A stretch of DNA of 64,000 bases. Source: Halovibrio salipaludis. GTDB taxonomy: Bacteria > Pseudomonadota > Gammaproteobacteria > Pseudomonadales > Oleiphilaceae. The stretch covers positions 310,001 to 374,000 of the forward strand of contig NZ_NSKD01000001.1 of NCBI RefSeq assembly GCF_002286965.1, written 5' to 3'. Shown here one piece after another: positions 9,005-18,356 of the stretch (within the stretch, counting starts at the first letter, position 1; each line of letters starts with the position of its first letter). Below the pieces are notes generated by a model that was not told where the DNA came from, searched no databases, and saw only the letters and a list, made by a program, of their open reading frames with translations. A program made the translations under genes and the position numbers.

Positions 9005-11614
9005 TCAGCCTCCTGAACCGCTGGTGTAATACCAGGTCGACAGCCAGCCGGCGACGTGTGCCTCCGGCATGGGCCTGCTGAGATGATAGCCCTGCATGAT
9101 ATCGCACTGCATGTTACGCAGCAGCTGCGAGGTGTCATCACTTTCCACGCCTTCGGCGACCACTTCGAAGCCAAGATCATGACACATGTTGATGGTGGTG
9201 CGCACGATGGTGGCGTCCTCCCGGTTGGCATCCATCTCCCGCACAAAGGAACGGTCGATCTTGATCTCGTGAACCGGCAGCTTGCGGATATAGGACAGCG
9301 AGGAATAGCCGGTGCCGAAATCGTCGATGGCGAGGCGGATACCGGCGTCATAGAGACCGCGCAATGCCTGGAGGGCGTTGACTGGATTAACCATGGTGGC
9401 GGTCTCGGTCACTTCCAGGATGAGCCGCCCGGTGGGCAGTCCATGGCGCTCGAGCAGTTCCTGCACCAGCTCCGCGAACGCCGGTTCTTCCAGATTGCGT
9501 GCAGAAATGTTCACCGCCATGCGCACGGGATAGCCGGCCCCATCCATGGCGGCCCCGAAGAGCAGGGCTCGATCCAGCACCCACTGGGTCAGCGGCTGGA
9601 TCAGGCCGGTCTGCTCCGCCATGGGGATGAATTCATCCGGGGGTATGAAGCCGTGCTCCGGGTGGTTCCAGCGCAGCAGCACCTCAAAGCCGCACACCTC
9701 CCCGGAGCTCAGCCGTACCTGGGGCTGGAAGTACAGCGCCAGGCTGTCCTCCCTGATGGCCCGGCGGAGCTCGGTCATCAGGGTCAGGCGGCGCTCACTG
9801 TAAGGGTTCATGGACTCGGTATAGGTCGCCACGTGGCTGACGCCGCTTTCGGCCTGATCAAAGGCGATGAAGGCATGGCGGAGCAGGGTGGTGATGTCAC
9901 CGCTGTCCTCCGGATAGAAGGAACAGCCACCAACCATCCGCATATCCAGGCTCAGCCCACGGAACTCCATCGGCTGGCGCAGCGCTTCCACGAGCGCCTC
10001 CATCTGGCCCTGCATGGCCTCGGTCTCCCGCGGATGGAAGGCGCAGGCGAAGGTGATGCCCTCCACATGCGCAACGGCACAGGGGCTGCCACTGATGTCC
10101 TCGATGATGACCGAATCCGGGAGGCCCAGGACCACCTCATTCATCCGCCATGCCAGCTGGTACAGGAGCTGGTCCGCGTTTTCATGGCCCAGGGTCTTGT
10201 TGATGTCGTCAAAACCCCGGAAATGGATCAGCACCAGCGCCAGGCTGCAGTCCCGCCGATGGTCCACACGCTCAGTGCACCCGCCCAACACCACCTCCAG
10301 CAGATTGCGGCCCGGCAGCCCTGTCAGGCCATGGTGCCGCGCCTGCTCCAGCAGGCTCTGCTCCATGGATTCGCGTTCTTCTATGGCCTGCAGACGGGCA
10401 CGCTGCTCATAGCTGAAGCGCTGCCCCATCGCGAACGTCAGCACCAGCGCCTGGGAGACCGCCCCCAGTTCCACGCCATAGCGTGTCAGGAAGTTGGAGG
10501 GCACCAGCCCCGTCACCAGCAGTATCCAGGCCATCGACCCCACCAGCAGCATGATCCAGGCCCCCATGAAGTACCGGGCAGCCCGGTGCCCCTGGATCAT
10601 CATTGCAAGGCCGATGAGGAACATGATGAGACTCACCATGCCCGCCAGCACCACGGACAGCCGGGTGGACAGGTCATAGCTTATGAAGAGGGCTGCCACT
10701 GTATTCAGTGCCGTGACAATGGTCAGGCCATGGAAGACATTCCGCCGGAAACGCATCTCAGGCGTAATGTTGAGAAAGGTCCGCGCAAACAGGCTGAAAA
10801 AGAGAGCGATCATGGCGGAGGACACCAGGGTCACCCGCTCATTGATCTCCGGATAGGCCGGGTAGAGAAACTGGAAGGCCATGCCATGGAGGCTGGCCAT
10901 GAGCACCAGAAGCGTGGCATTGGTCAGCACATAGTAGAGGTAGCTGCGTTCACGCAGTGCACCGTAGAGGAAAACATTGAAGGTGATGATGATCAGCAGC
11001 ATGCCGTAAAACATGCTGCGGCCCACCATGTCCGTCTCATTCACCTCAAAGAAGGTCTCCGGCTCCCACAGCATCATCGGAACCTGATGGGAACCGGACG
11101 TCCTGACCCGGAGATAGATCCGGCTCTGTGACTCCGGCTCGAGTTCCATCGGCAGAACGAAGGTCCGGTGCCTCATGGGTCTGGACTCGAACGGGTAATG
11201 ATCCCCGGTCAGATGGCTTTCGAGAATGTCCCCATCACGCACCCGGTAGAACTCTATATGATCCAGCAGCGGGTACCGGATCTCCAGAAGCCGCTCAACC
11301 GGCTGTTCAAGCGGGTTTTCCAGCCGCATCCGATACCAGTGTGTCCCCGCGGTATAACCGAAGTTAGCCACGTCGCCCTCCACCGGCGACCACTCCGGAC
11401 TGACGTCCCCGGCGAGAATGGCGGGCATGGCGACAGAGCGGTCGGTTGGCTCAGGCCAGTACTCGAGGCTGTGGGTAGGGTTCTGGCTGGTGGTGCCGGG
11501 CAGTACCGTAACCGCGCCCGCGGCAGACAGGCTCGCAAGCACAAGCGCCAGCACGAGCACCGCTCCAACGGCGCCCCGGCATGCAGTCCAGATGTGCAAT
11601 GCGACCCTGCCCAT
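9005..11614 (-). CDS. 7TM-DISM sensor with degenerate GGDEF and EAL domain
   Basis: 869 residues. Signal peptide (about 1-34), periplasmic DISMED2-like domain (about 40-190, HWYRMRLENP), seven membrane helices (about 200-400), GGDEF-like domain (about 430-590) and EAL domain (about 615-860). The GGDEF signature is lost (EDISGSPCAVAHVEG in its place), so no cyclase activity is expected. EAL residues look intact: EVLLRW, VNISARN, LEVTET, IDDFGTGYSS, IKIDRSF, AEGVE and QGYHLSRP, so it should hydrolyse c-di-GMP at the inner membrane in response to a periplasmic signal. AGGAGTATCC precedes the ATG. Confidence 0.92.
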   Translation of the reverse strand: MGRVALHIWTACRGAVGAVLVLALVLASLSAAGAVTVLPGTTSQNPTHSLEYWPEPTDRSVAMPAILAGDVSPEWSPVEGDVANFGYTAGTHWYRMRLENPLEQPVERLLEIRYPLLDHIEFYRVRDGDILESHLTGDHYPFESRPMRHRTFVLPMELEPESQSRIYLRVRTSGSHQVPMMLWEPETFFEVNETDMVGRSMFYGMLLIIITFNVFLYGALRERSYLYYVLTNATLLVLMASLHGMAFQFLYPAYPEINERVTLVSSAMIALFFSLFARTFLNITPEMRFRRNVFHGLTIVTALNTVAALFISYDLSTRLSVVLAGMVSLIMFLIGLAMMIQGHRAARYFMGAWIMLLVGSMAWILLVTGLVPSNFLTRYGVELGAVSQALVLTFAMGQRFSYEQRARLQAIEERESMEQSLLEQARHHGLTGLPGRNLLEVVLGGCTERVDHRRDCSLALVLIHFRGFDDINKTLGHENADQLLYQLAWRMNEVVLGLPDSVIIEDISGSPCAVAHVEGITFACAFHPRETEAMQGQMEALVEALRQPMEFRGLSLDMRMVGGCSFYPEDSGDITTLLRHAFIAFDQAESGVSHVATYTESMNPYSERRLTLMTELRRAIREDSLALYFQPQVRLSSGEVCGFEVLLRWNHPEHGFIPPDEFIPMAEQTGLIQPLTQWVLDRALLFGAAMDGAGYPVRMAVNISARNLEEPAFAELVQELLERHGLPTGRLILEVTETATMVNPVNALQALRGLYDAGIRLAIDDFGTGYSSLSYIRKLPVHEIKIDRSFVREMDANREDATIVRTTINMCHDLGFEVVAEGVESDDTSQLLRNMQCDIMQGYHLSRPMPEAHVAGWLSTWYYTSGSGG

Positions 11615-11694
11615 GGATACTCCTGAGCCTGTGTCTTACCGGCTGCAGTATAGACAGTGACCCGCGGCTGTGCCTGCCACTTCCCGCCAGTGCG

Positions 11695-13074
11695 TCAGCG
11701 CAGCTGCTCCAAAAGTGCCGCATGGGCCCGCATGCCGCGATGGAAGCAGGTCACCTCGAATTTCTCATTGGGGCTGTGCATGCCGTCATCCTCCAGGCTG
11801 AAGCCCATCAGCAGCGTATCGATGCCGAGGATGTCCCGCGCCCAGGCGGCAATGGGAATGGAACCACCACTGCCCAGCAGCACCGGCTCGCGATCATAGA
11901 CCGCATCCAATGCGCTCAGGGCCGCCTTCAGGTAGCGGGATTCCGTGGGGATACGGATGGCCGGGGCCGCTGAGTGCACGGTGAGCTCAATGGAACAGCC
12001 CGCCGGCGTGTGGTCATCAATGAAGCGGCGCAGGCTCTCGATGATGCGGTCCGGATCCTGGTCCGGCACCAGCCGGAAGCTGACCTTGGCGCTGGCCTCC
12101 CGGGGGATCACCGTCTTGGCGCCGTTGCCGGTGAAACCACCAATGATGCCGTTGATGTCGCAGCTGGGCCGCGACCAGACCCGTTCCAGCAGGCTGCGGT
12201 CCGACTCACCACCGCCTGCAGTGGTCACGCCGGCGGAGGCAAGGAAGCCGGCATCGTCCATATTGAGGGCTTTCCAGGCGGCCAGCTCCTCGTCGGAGGG
12301 TTCCACCACGTTGTCGTAGAACCCGGGCACCTGAACCCGGCCCTGCCCGTCCTGGAGTGCGCCGAGTACTTTTGTGAGACCATTGATCGGGTTTTCGATG
12401 GCGCCGCCGTAGAATCCGGAGTGCAGGTCATGGCCCGGTCCACGGCAGGTCAGTTCGGTGTAGAGCAGTCCACGGAGGGTGTAGGTGATGGCCGGGGTGT
12501 CCACGTCCCACATGCCGGTATCGCTCACCACGCAGACGTCGGCCTTGAGCTCGTCCCGGTAGCGTTCCAGCACCGGCCGCAGGTTCTTGCTGCCAACTTC
12601 CTCTTCCCCCTCAAGCAGCACCGTCACCTGTATCGGCAGACCGCCGTGCTCCGCGTGCCAGGCCTTAAGGGCCTCGACCCACATCATCAGCTGGCCCTTG
12701 TCGTCGACCGCGCCCCGGGCCACCATCTTCCGGCCATGGGGGCTGTTCTCAAGGGTCGGTTCAAAGGGCTCGTTGCGCCACTCCGCATACGGCTCAGGCG
12801 GCTGCACGTCGTAGTGGCCGTAGTAGAGCACGTGGGTGGCATCATCTCCGGGGCCCTCATGATGGCCGATCACCACCGGATGACCCTCGGTTTCGCGGAT
12901 CTCAATGCGGAACCCCAGCGGCGCCAGCTCATCCCGGAGCCACTGCGCCGCCTCGCGCATGGCGCCCTCGTAAGCGGGATCCGTACTGACACTGGGAATG
13001 CGCAACAGGTCGGCCCAGCGCTCGATGGATCCCTCGAGGCCGTTATCGATGCGTTGCAGGACGGATTCCAGCAT
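11695..13074 (-). CDS. M20 family dipeptidase
   Basis: 459 residues from ATG 13074, preceded by AAGGAG; the open frame extends upstream to 13272 but without conservation. Metal-site residues of the M20 clan are visible: YYGHYDVQPPEPYAEW (His, Asp), GAVDDKGQ, LLEGEEEVGSKN (catalytic Glu pair), SDTGMW and DDGMHSPNEKFE. PPEPYAEW and the length place it with carnosinase-like dipeptidases. It is cytosolic and zinc-dependent, and stands alone. Confidence 0.92.
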   Translation of the reverse strand: MLESVLQRIDNGLEGSIERWADLLRIPSVSTDPAYEGAMREAAQWLRDELAPLGFRIEIRETEGHPVVIGHHEGPGDDATHVLYYGHYDVQPPEPYAEWRNEPFEPTLENSPHGRKMVARGAVDDKGQLMMWVEALKAWHAEHGGLPIQVTVLLEGEEEVGSKNLRPVLERYRDELKADVCVVSDTGMWDVDTPAITYTLRGLLYTELTCRGPGHDLHSGFYGGAIENPINGLTKVLGALQDGQGRVQVPGFYDNVVEPSDEELAAWKALNMDDAGFLASAGVTTAGGGESDRSLLERVWSRPSCDINGIIGGFTGNGAKTVIPREASAKVSFRLVPDQDPDRIIESLRRFIDDHTPAGCSIELTVHSAAPAIRIPTESRYLKAALSALDAVYDREPVLLGSGGSIPIAAWARDILGIDTLLMGFSLEDDGMHSPNEKFEVTCFHRGMRAHAALLEQLR

Positions 13075-13193
13075 GAGGCGCTCCTTGTTCACCGGTTTCG
13101 GGGCTTTCGAGCATAGGGGAGCAGCCACGGGCGAACAAGTATTTGAAGGCACCGTGCGATCACCGTACCCTCGCGGATAACAGGGGGTAGGCC

Positions 13194-13664
13194 ATGACCG
13201 ATACTGATGGAACCGTTCCGTTCTGGGAGCGCAAGCAGCTGGAAGCGATGACGGCTGATGAGTGGGAATCACTCTGCGACGGCTGTGGTCGTTGCTGCAC
13301 CCATAAGCTTGAAGACGCGGATACCGGTGACGTCTATGCCACGCAGATCGCCTGCCGCCTGCTCGACTGCGAGAGCTGTCTGTGCTCGGACTATCCCAAC
13401 CGCCTGAACGAGGTGCCGGACTGCCTCCAGGTCACCCCCTCGATCGCGCGCAACAGCGACTGGCTGCCCAAAAGCTGTGCCTACCGGCGGATCGCCGAGG
13501 GTCGGGGGCTGGCCTGGTGGCACCCCCTGGTTTCCGGTTCGCGCGCCACCGTTCATACCGCAGGGGTCTCAGTGCGGGGCCGTGTTCTTCCCGAGCCCAT
13601 CGTGGACCCCGAGGACTATGAGGATCACATCGTCGACTGGATCCAGGAGGAGCCACTTACCTGA
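13194..13664 (+). CDS. YcgN family cysteine cluster protein (UPF0260)
   Basis: 156 residues. Clustered cysteines in [32 protein letters not shown] and PDCLQV make the CxxCxxCC-type cluster of YcgN/UPF0260 proteins, assumed to bind metal, perhaps an Fe-S or zinc centre. WLPKSCAYR and AWWHPLVSG are further family hallmarks. It is cytosolic, function unknown. The gene converges with the solute-binding protein gene 6 bp downstream. Confidence 0.88.
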   Translation: MTDTDGTVPFWERKQLEAMTADEWESLCDGCGRCCTHKLEDADTGDVYATQIACRLLDCESCLCSDYPNRLNEVPDCLQVTPSIARNSDWLPKSCAYRRIAEGRGLAWWHPLVSGSRATVHTAGVSVRGRVLPEPIVDPEDYEDHIVDWIQEEPLT

Positions 13665-13670
13665 AAACCC

Positions 13671-14429
13671 TCAGGGCTCGGCCTGGAAGGGCACGTACAG
13701 TGACCCCATAATTTCCTGGTAGACCCCCTTTTCCTGAAGCCGTCTGAGCTCCCTGGATAGAGCCTGGATAAACGCACGGTTCTTCCCGGTATCATGACAG
13801 TTGATGCGATCAAAGCTTTCAAGCAGGGGACGATCCGGCACGTAGCTCAGCTGCTCCAGGTGGGGCCGGATATCCGGGATGGCAGCAATCAGGGCATCCA
13901 GCCGGCCCATCTGCAGCATCCGGACAGCCTGCTCCTCGGAGCGTACCGGCTCCAGCTCAATCGCGCCTTCCAGGATCGGGGCCAGATAGAGCTCATGCCC
14001 CTTGATGCTGCCGACCACCCGGTCTTCCAGCTCCCTGACTGATTCAATGGGGGGCTGGCCAGCGGGTGTGAAGATATGGAAACGGAACCTGCCAAGTGGA
14101 TGGCTGTACACAAGGGCCTCGTTCCCAATGCGCTGGCGCACCACATCGGTCAGTGAGACCAGGCAGTCCACCTGGGACTCCTCAAACATCTGGAGGGCAC
14201 GGCGGTAGGGATAGAAGACCGGTTCAACCTTCACATCCAGTGGCTCCAGAGCGCGCGCCACCAGCTTCTGATAGGCACCCGACCCATCCGGCTCAATCAG
14301 ATTGGCCAGATTCGGAGCCGCCACCGTTACGCTCTGACCGGCGTGTGCCCCCACCCCTGAGGCCAGAACCACCGCGATCACAAGGCATGCACGAAAGCAT
14401 CCATTCCGCCCCATCAGTCCCCCGCCCAT
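13671..14429 (-). CDS. Periplasmic solute-binding protein, SBP_bac_3-like
   Basis: 252 residues from ATG 14429 (ATG 14414 is an equally good start). The signal peptide CFRACLVIAVVLASGVGAHA is followed by a two-lobed amino-acid-binding-like fold: YQKLVARALEPL, YPYRRALQMFEESQVDCL, SIKGHELYLAPILEG, EEQAVRMLQMGRLDALIA. No permease or ATPase gene is adjacent, so it may be an orphan binding protein or feed a signalling system. A two-cysteine pair (VDCL, INCHDTG) could form a disulfide. Confidence 0.75.
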   Translation of the reverse strand: MGGGLMGRNGCFRACLVIAVVLASGVGAHAGQSVTVAAPNLANLIEPDGSGAYQKLVARALEPLDVKVEPVFYPYRRALQMFEESQVDCLVSLTDVVRQRIGNEALVYSHPLGRFRFHIFTPAGQPPIESVRELEDRVVGSIKGHELYLAPILEGAIELEPVRSEEQAVRMLQMGRLDALIAAIPDIRPHLEQLSYVPDRPLLESFDRINCHDTGKNRAFIQALSRELRRLQEKGVYQEIMGSLYVPFQAEP

Positions 14430-14641
14430 GAGCCTGACTCTATTGCCTCAGGTTAATGTTTTTAATCACCGATCACGACCCCGGATCGCAATAATCGGTT
14501 AATTCATCAGGCGGCAGAACCAGCGCAGGCATACACCCCTGAATGGCCCGGTCTCCATTTTTAACTGGACGATCAATTAAAATAAAATTACCCTCTCGCA
14601 ACTCGGCATTTCGGAAATCCCTTAGAAAAGGAGTCTATGCA

Positions 14642-15781
14642 ATGAAGAAAAAGCTGATCGGTGCCGCAGTAACAGCCGCCATTTCAGCCACCGCCCCCTC
14701 ACTGGCCGTTGCGACGACCAATATTTCAGCGGGGGTCTGGGCCAGCTACCGGTATGTGACGGATTCTGATTTTGACGCGCCGGCCTTCAACAGCGACCTG
14801 GACAGCGAGACGGGTGGCGACATCGGCCGCGAATCGCTGATCCTCTATGGCAGCCATTCCCAGGATGACGGCCCCTGGCGCCTGTCCACCGAGGTACGCT
14901 TTGGTCCGGGCAGCTTCTCTGATCCGGATAACAACTCCACCGGGACCTACACGTCCATCCATAAACTCTGGGTAGGTCGCAGCTTCGGCGAAAACTGGGA
15001 CATGAAGATCGGTAAGAGCCAGGTTCCCTTTGGCTGGAAAACCGTGAACTTCTGGCCCGGCGATGTACTGCAGGGTGGCTATGGCGACCAGATGGATGTG
15101 GGCGTCAAGTTCACCGGTACGGTCAGCGGATTCGATGTCGCGGCCGCCTACTTCCACCAGGATGATTGGGGCGAGACCAGCACGGATACCATCGACGACA
15201 ACGGTCATTGGGGCTCAAAAGTCACAAACTCCGCTGGTGAGGAAGTATTTACCTACCGGAAGACCCAAACTGGGGTTGTTGATGCCAGCTATACCTTCGG
15301 CAAGGACGAATCAAGCAGTCAGTTCGGTCTGTCGGTCCAGGGCGGTAAGCTTCAGGACCTCAGCGATCATGCCAACGCCTGCGCCACAAGCTGCACGGAC
15401 CTCGACGACGGCTCCCACTACGCCTATGCCGCCTACTATCAGGGCGAATACGGACCGTTCACCGCCAAGGCGGAAGTGATCCGGGTCAACCGTGACATTC
15501 CCAACGTGGCCAATGACGTTGAAAACACCCGCTACGCGGTCATGGGTGGTTATACGGTCGGCAACTGGTTCGCCTACATCGACGCGACCGCCGCTACCAC
15601 GGACACGGACGGGAATAACGCGGACACGGTCCACGGCCTCGCGCCCGGCGTCCGCTATGACTACGGTCCGGGTTGGGTCTACCTCGAATACCTCGAGTCC
15701 AATGGCGACATCGACAGGAACGGCGATATCTACGAGTCGGACTTCGACGCCATGTACGTGACCATGGACTACTACTTCTGA
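14642..15781 (+). CDS. Outer-membrane porin-like beta-barrel protein
   Basis: 379 residues from ATG 14642, with AAGGAG upstream; the open frame starts 99 bp earlier without signal sequence logic. The signal peptide MKKKLIGAAVTAAISATAPS is cleaved near AVA-TT. The rest has alternating strands, many Asp/Asn-rich turns and a C-terminal YVTMDYYF ending in Phe, the usual barrel-assembly signal. PFGWKTVNFWPGD resembles phosphate-selective (OprP/O-like) porins. Substrate unknown. The 200 bp upstream are AT-rich and probably hold its promoter. Confidence 0.8.
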   Translation: MKKKLIGAAVTAAISATAPSLAVATTNISAGVWASYRYVTDSDFDAPAFNSDLDSETGGDIGRESLILYGSHSQDDGPWRLSTEVRFGPGSFSDPDNNSTGTYTSIHKLWVGRSFGENWDMKIGKSQVPFGWKTVNFWPGDVLQGGYGDQMDVGVKFTGTVSGFDVAAAYFHQDDWGETSTDTIDDNGHWGSKVTNSAGEEVFTYRKTQTGVVDASYTFGKDESSSQFGLSVQGGKLQDLSDHANACATSCTDLDDGSHYAYAAYYQGEYGPFTAKAEVIRVNRDIPNVANDVENTRYAVMGGYTVGNWFAYIDATAATTDTDGNNADTVHGLAPGVRYDYGPGWVYLEYLESNGDIDRNGDIYESDFDAMYVTMDYYF

Positions 15782-15793
15782 TCCCTGCCCCAC

Positions 15794-15823
15794 GCCACCG
15801 CCATCGATGATGGTGGCGGTGGC
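15794..15823 (+). terminator. Possible stem-loop terminator after the porin gene
   Basis: GCCACCGCC pairs with GGCGGTGGC 13 bp after the stop codon, with a 12-nt loop. There is no T-tract, so termination is uncertain. Confidence 0.35.
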
Positions 15824-15939
15824 GCCCCCTGAAGCCCGCCACCCTACCCCCAGACCAAGCCGGCTCCCCCCGGAACCGGAATGGTTCCACCCACAATCAG
15901 GCGTGTTACCAACTGGTTGCTGTGATAGGTTTGGCAACC

Positions 15940-16551
15940 ATGATCCGAAGCGCTATCTACGACACACTGATCCTCAGGCTGACCAGCCGCTGGTACGCCG
16001 AAGTGCTGGAACGTTTGCCTGCGGGCGCCTCCGTACTGGATGTCGGCATCGGCACCGCCGGCGCCCTTATTGCCAATGCCGAGCATGTCACCCGCAAACA
16101 GCTGCGCATCACCGGGATCGATATCGACGGGGATTACGTGGAACGGGCACAACAGCGGCTGGCGCAGTCCAGCCTGAATGACCGGGTCGTGGTCCACCAG
16201 GAATCGGTCTACGACCATCAGGGCGGCCCCTATGACGCCATCTATTTCTCCGCCAGCTTCATGCTGCTGCCCGAACCCGAACAGGCGCTGCGCCACTGCT
16301 GCACACTCCTGAACCCCGGTGGCCGGATCCATTTCACCCAGACCATCCAGAACAACCACTCTAGGATGATGGAAGCGTTCAAGCCCGTACTTCGGCGCCT
16401 TACCAGCATCGACTTCGGACGGGTCACCTACGAGGCCGACTTCCGGGCGCAGATCGAGGCAGCGGGGCTGGAGCTGGAGACCTTCACAACCCTCGAAACC
16501 CACGGCGACCGGGCGTCCTGTCTCGCGGTTGCGCGGCCCCGAACCCGCTAA
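15940..16551 (+). CDS. Class I SAM-dependent methyltransferase
   Basis: 203 residues from ATG 15940 (a GTG at 15922 would add six residues). The Rossmann SAM-binding signature VLDVGIGTAGALI is motif I; GIDIDGDYVERAQ is the acidic loop that binds the ribose, and YDAIYFSASFMLLPEPE and LNPGGRIHFTQT are motifs IV and V. No substrate domain is recognisable, so the target cannot be named. It is cytosolic and stands alone between the porin and the coiled-coil protein gene. Confidence 0.8.
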   Translation: MIRSAIYDTLILRLTSRWYAEVLERLPAGASVLDVGIGTAGALIANAEHVTRKQLRITGIDIDGDYVERAQQRLAQSSLNDRVVVHQESVYDHQGGPYDAIYFSASFMLLPEPEQALRHCCTLLNPGGRIHFTQTIQNNHSRMMEAFKPVLRRLTSIDFGRVTYEADFRAQIEAAGLELETFTTLETHGDRASCLAVARPRTR

Positions 16552-16647
16552 CAGAGCGCCCGGTTTTTCATAACATGGAACCGGTAGCGGACCATGAGCG
16601 TCTGTTCAACAGCAGACGCAACCATTTCCATGCCTGAGGAGGCAGAC

Positions 16648-17136
16648 ATGTACAGACAGTTCGCTTTGATGCTCGTGACCGCGTTGACCCTCACCCTCAG
16701 CTCAGGGGCGATGGGGCAGGATGGCCCTCCGGATCACGCCGCCAGCAAGGGTAAGGAACGCGCGGGAAAGGCTCGCGAGCGGGCAGAAGAGCAGCGTGAA
16801 GGAGCGCAGGAGCGCGCCGGGGAAAAACGGGAACAAGCCCAGGAGCAGGAAGAAAACGCGAGGGAAGACGCCGAGGAAAAGCGCGAGGAAGCCCAGGAGC
16901 GTGCTGAAGAAAAACGGGCGCAGGCGAAAGAGCGCGAAAGGGAAGCTCGCGACCGGGATGATCGGGGAAAAGACAGGGAAACAGAGAAAAAAGGCAAGCA
17001 GAGCAAGCGCCAGGGCGACGACATGCCCGCTGGACTCGCCAAAAAGGATGGCGCCCCTCAGGCCGGTAAAGGAAGCGAGAAGGGCCAGCAGAAGCGCCAG
17101 GAAAACAGCCAGGGCTGGTGGAAGTTCTGGGACTGA
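16648..17136 (+). CDS. Secreted highly charged coiled-coil protein
   Basis: 162 residues from ATG 16648, preceded by GAGGAGG. The signal peptide MYRQFALMLVTALTLTLSSG ends at AMG-QD. Residues about 35-110 are nearly all Glu, Arg, Lys, Ala and Gln in tandem 11-residue units (EEKREEAQERA and variants), predicting a long helical rod or two-stranded coil in the periplasm. A Lys/Gly-rich linker and a terminal GWWKFWD follow. No family is recognised; the aromatic tail may anchor or dock the rod. The repeat is also visible in DNA, so length could vary by slippage. Confidence 0.75.
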   Translation: MYRQFALMLVTALTLTLSSGAMGQDGPPDHAASKGKERAGKARERAEEQREGAQERAGEKREQAQEQEENAREDAEEKREEAQERAEEKRAQAKEREREARDRDDRGKDRETEKKGKQSKRQGDDMPAGLAKKDGAPQAGKGSEKGQQKRQENSQGWWKFWD

Positions 17137-17144
17137 AGCCCCGG

Positions 17145-17453
17145 TCAGCGGACCGGATCACACCCTCTTGTGGCCAGTGCCAGGTTGGTGCTGATCCGGA
17201 TCTGCTCGTAGTAACCTTCAGCCGATTCAATACCCTCGGCGGCGTAAGTACCGGCTGAGGGACTGAGCATGAGAGTCAGCTCCTTCAGCGCCTGTGCGGA
17301 CTGGCGATCACGCTCATACGCTTGGAACGCCTGCCGGATCTCACCACAGCTTACGCCTTCCTCGTCCGAAACCGCCGCCGTGAGCTGGCTGGACGTCTGA
17401 CACCCGGACACGGCAAACATTGCAACAATAAGCACCGATACTGAACGCTTCAC
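17145..17453 (-). CDS. Small predicted lipoprotein
   Basis: 102 residues from GTG 17453, with AGGGGG upstream (an ATG at 17483 is an alternative). The N-terminus KRSVSVLIVAMFAVSGC is a lipoprotein signal with lipobox VSGC, so the mature protein is probably a lipid-anchored periplasmic protein of about 85 residues. Two further cysteines (VSCGE, TRGCD) could form a disulfide. No family is recognised. It converges with the coiled-coil protein gene, stops 8 bp apart. Confidence 0.65.
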   Translation of the reverse strand: MKRSVSVLIVAMFAVSGCQTSSQLTAAVSDEEGVSCGEIRQAFQAYERDRQSAQALKELTLMLSPSAGTYAAEGIESAEGYYEQIRISTNLALATRGCDPVR

Positions 17454-17565
17454 AACACCCCCTGCTGGCCCTTGGCTCCTCATAAGGGTTGCATTGTAAA
17501 GCATATCGACGCCCCCGTGTCCGACCTGCCCAGAGCCGGGAAGCTGAAAAACCGCTGGACGCTTG

Positions 17566-18297
17566 TCACTTCATCTCGAAACCGCGTTTCACCAGGAAAT
17601 CCCGCATGTGCGGACGCAGTTTGGTATCAAACAGCGGCGTCAGATTCTGTGACCAGTTGCTGTCCTTATTGCCGCCAGTACGGGCCTGGTAGTAGCCCTG
17701 CATGGTCTGGTCGAAGGCCTCAACCTCATCCGGGTCCTCGCTGTAGACATCCTCCTTAAGGATCGCCTCCACCGGCAGGCGGGGCTTCACCTCCGGATCC
17801 TGGGCCGGATAGCCAAGGCACATGCCGAAGACCGGGTACACATGCTCCGGCAGCTGCAGCAGGTCACTGACGGCCTGCGGGTTATTGCGGATACCGCCGA
17901 TGTAGCAGATCCCCAGACCCTCGGATTCGGCCGCCACCGCCATATTCTGCGCCATCAGCGCGGTATCCACGCTCGCCACCAGCAGCTGCTCGGTCATGCC
18001 CCTCACCACGTTGGCGCCGGTACGCTCCGCTGCATCCGTCGGCCGCTTCATGTCGGCGCAGAACACCAGGAAATCCGAGCAGCTCGCGATGTAGCCCTGG
18101 CCACCGGCCAGTTCGGCAATCTGCTCACGGTTCTCCGGCCTGGTTACGTGGATCACGCTGTAGGCCTGAATGTGGCTGGAGGTCGCCGCGCTCTGACCGG
18201 CACGCACCAGCTCCAGCAACAGTTCATGGGGAATCTTTTCCTCAGTGAACTTGCGAATGGAGCGATGGGACTTCAGAAGCTCGATAACTGAATTCAT
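17566..18297 (-). CDS. nfsA: Oxygen-insensitive NADPH nitroreductase NfsA
   Basis: 243 residues, aligning along its length with the NfsA/FRP group of FMN nitroreductases. SHRSIRKFTEEKI binds the FMN phosphate, AATSSHIQAYS and GLGICYIGGIRNNPQ are flavin contacts, and VYPVFGMCLGYP followed by KPRLP is the NfsA-specific stretch. It is a cytosolic homodimer reducing nitroaromatics and quinones with NADPH. Single gene, opposite in orientation to its right-hand neighbour's regulator. Confidence 0.92.
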   Translation of the reverse strand: MNSVIELLKSHRSIRKFTEEKIPHELLLELVRAGQSAATSSHIQAYSVIHVTRPENREQIAELAGGQGYIASCSDFLVFCADMKRPTDAAERTGANVVRGMTEQLLVASVDTALMAQNMAVAAESEGLGICYIGGIRNNPQAVSDLLQLPEHVYPVFGMCLGYPAQDPEVKPRLPVEAILKEDVYSEDPDEVEAFDQTMQGYYQARTGGNKDSNWSQNLTPLFDTKLRPHMRDFLVKRGFEMK

Positions 18298-18356
18298 GAT
18301 TCCTCACTGCGGAATGAACGCCTTCGGGTACCCAGAGGATACCCGATTTCCAGGGA

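Noticed and set aside
9056-11131. Plus-strand open frame of 691 codons opposite the DISM/EAL gene
   Set aside because: It is antisense to a protein with complete domains and motifs, and its composition (His/Gln/Pro-rich) is that of a shadow frame in GC-rich DNA.
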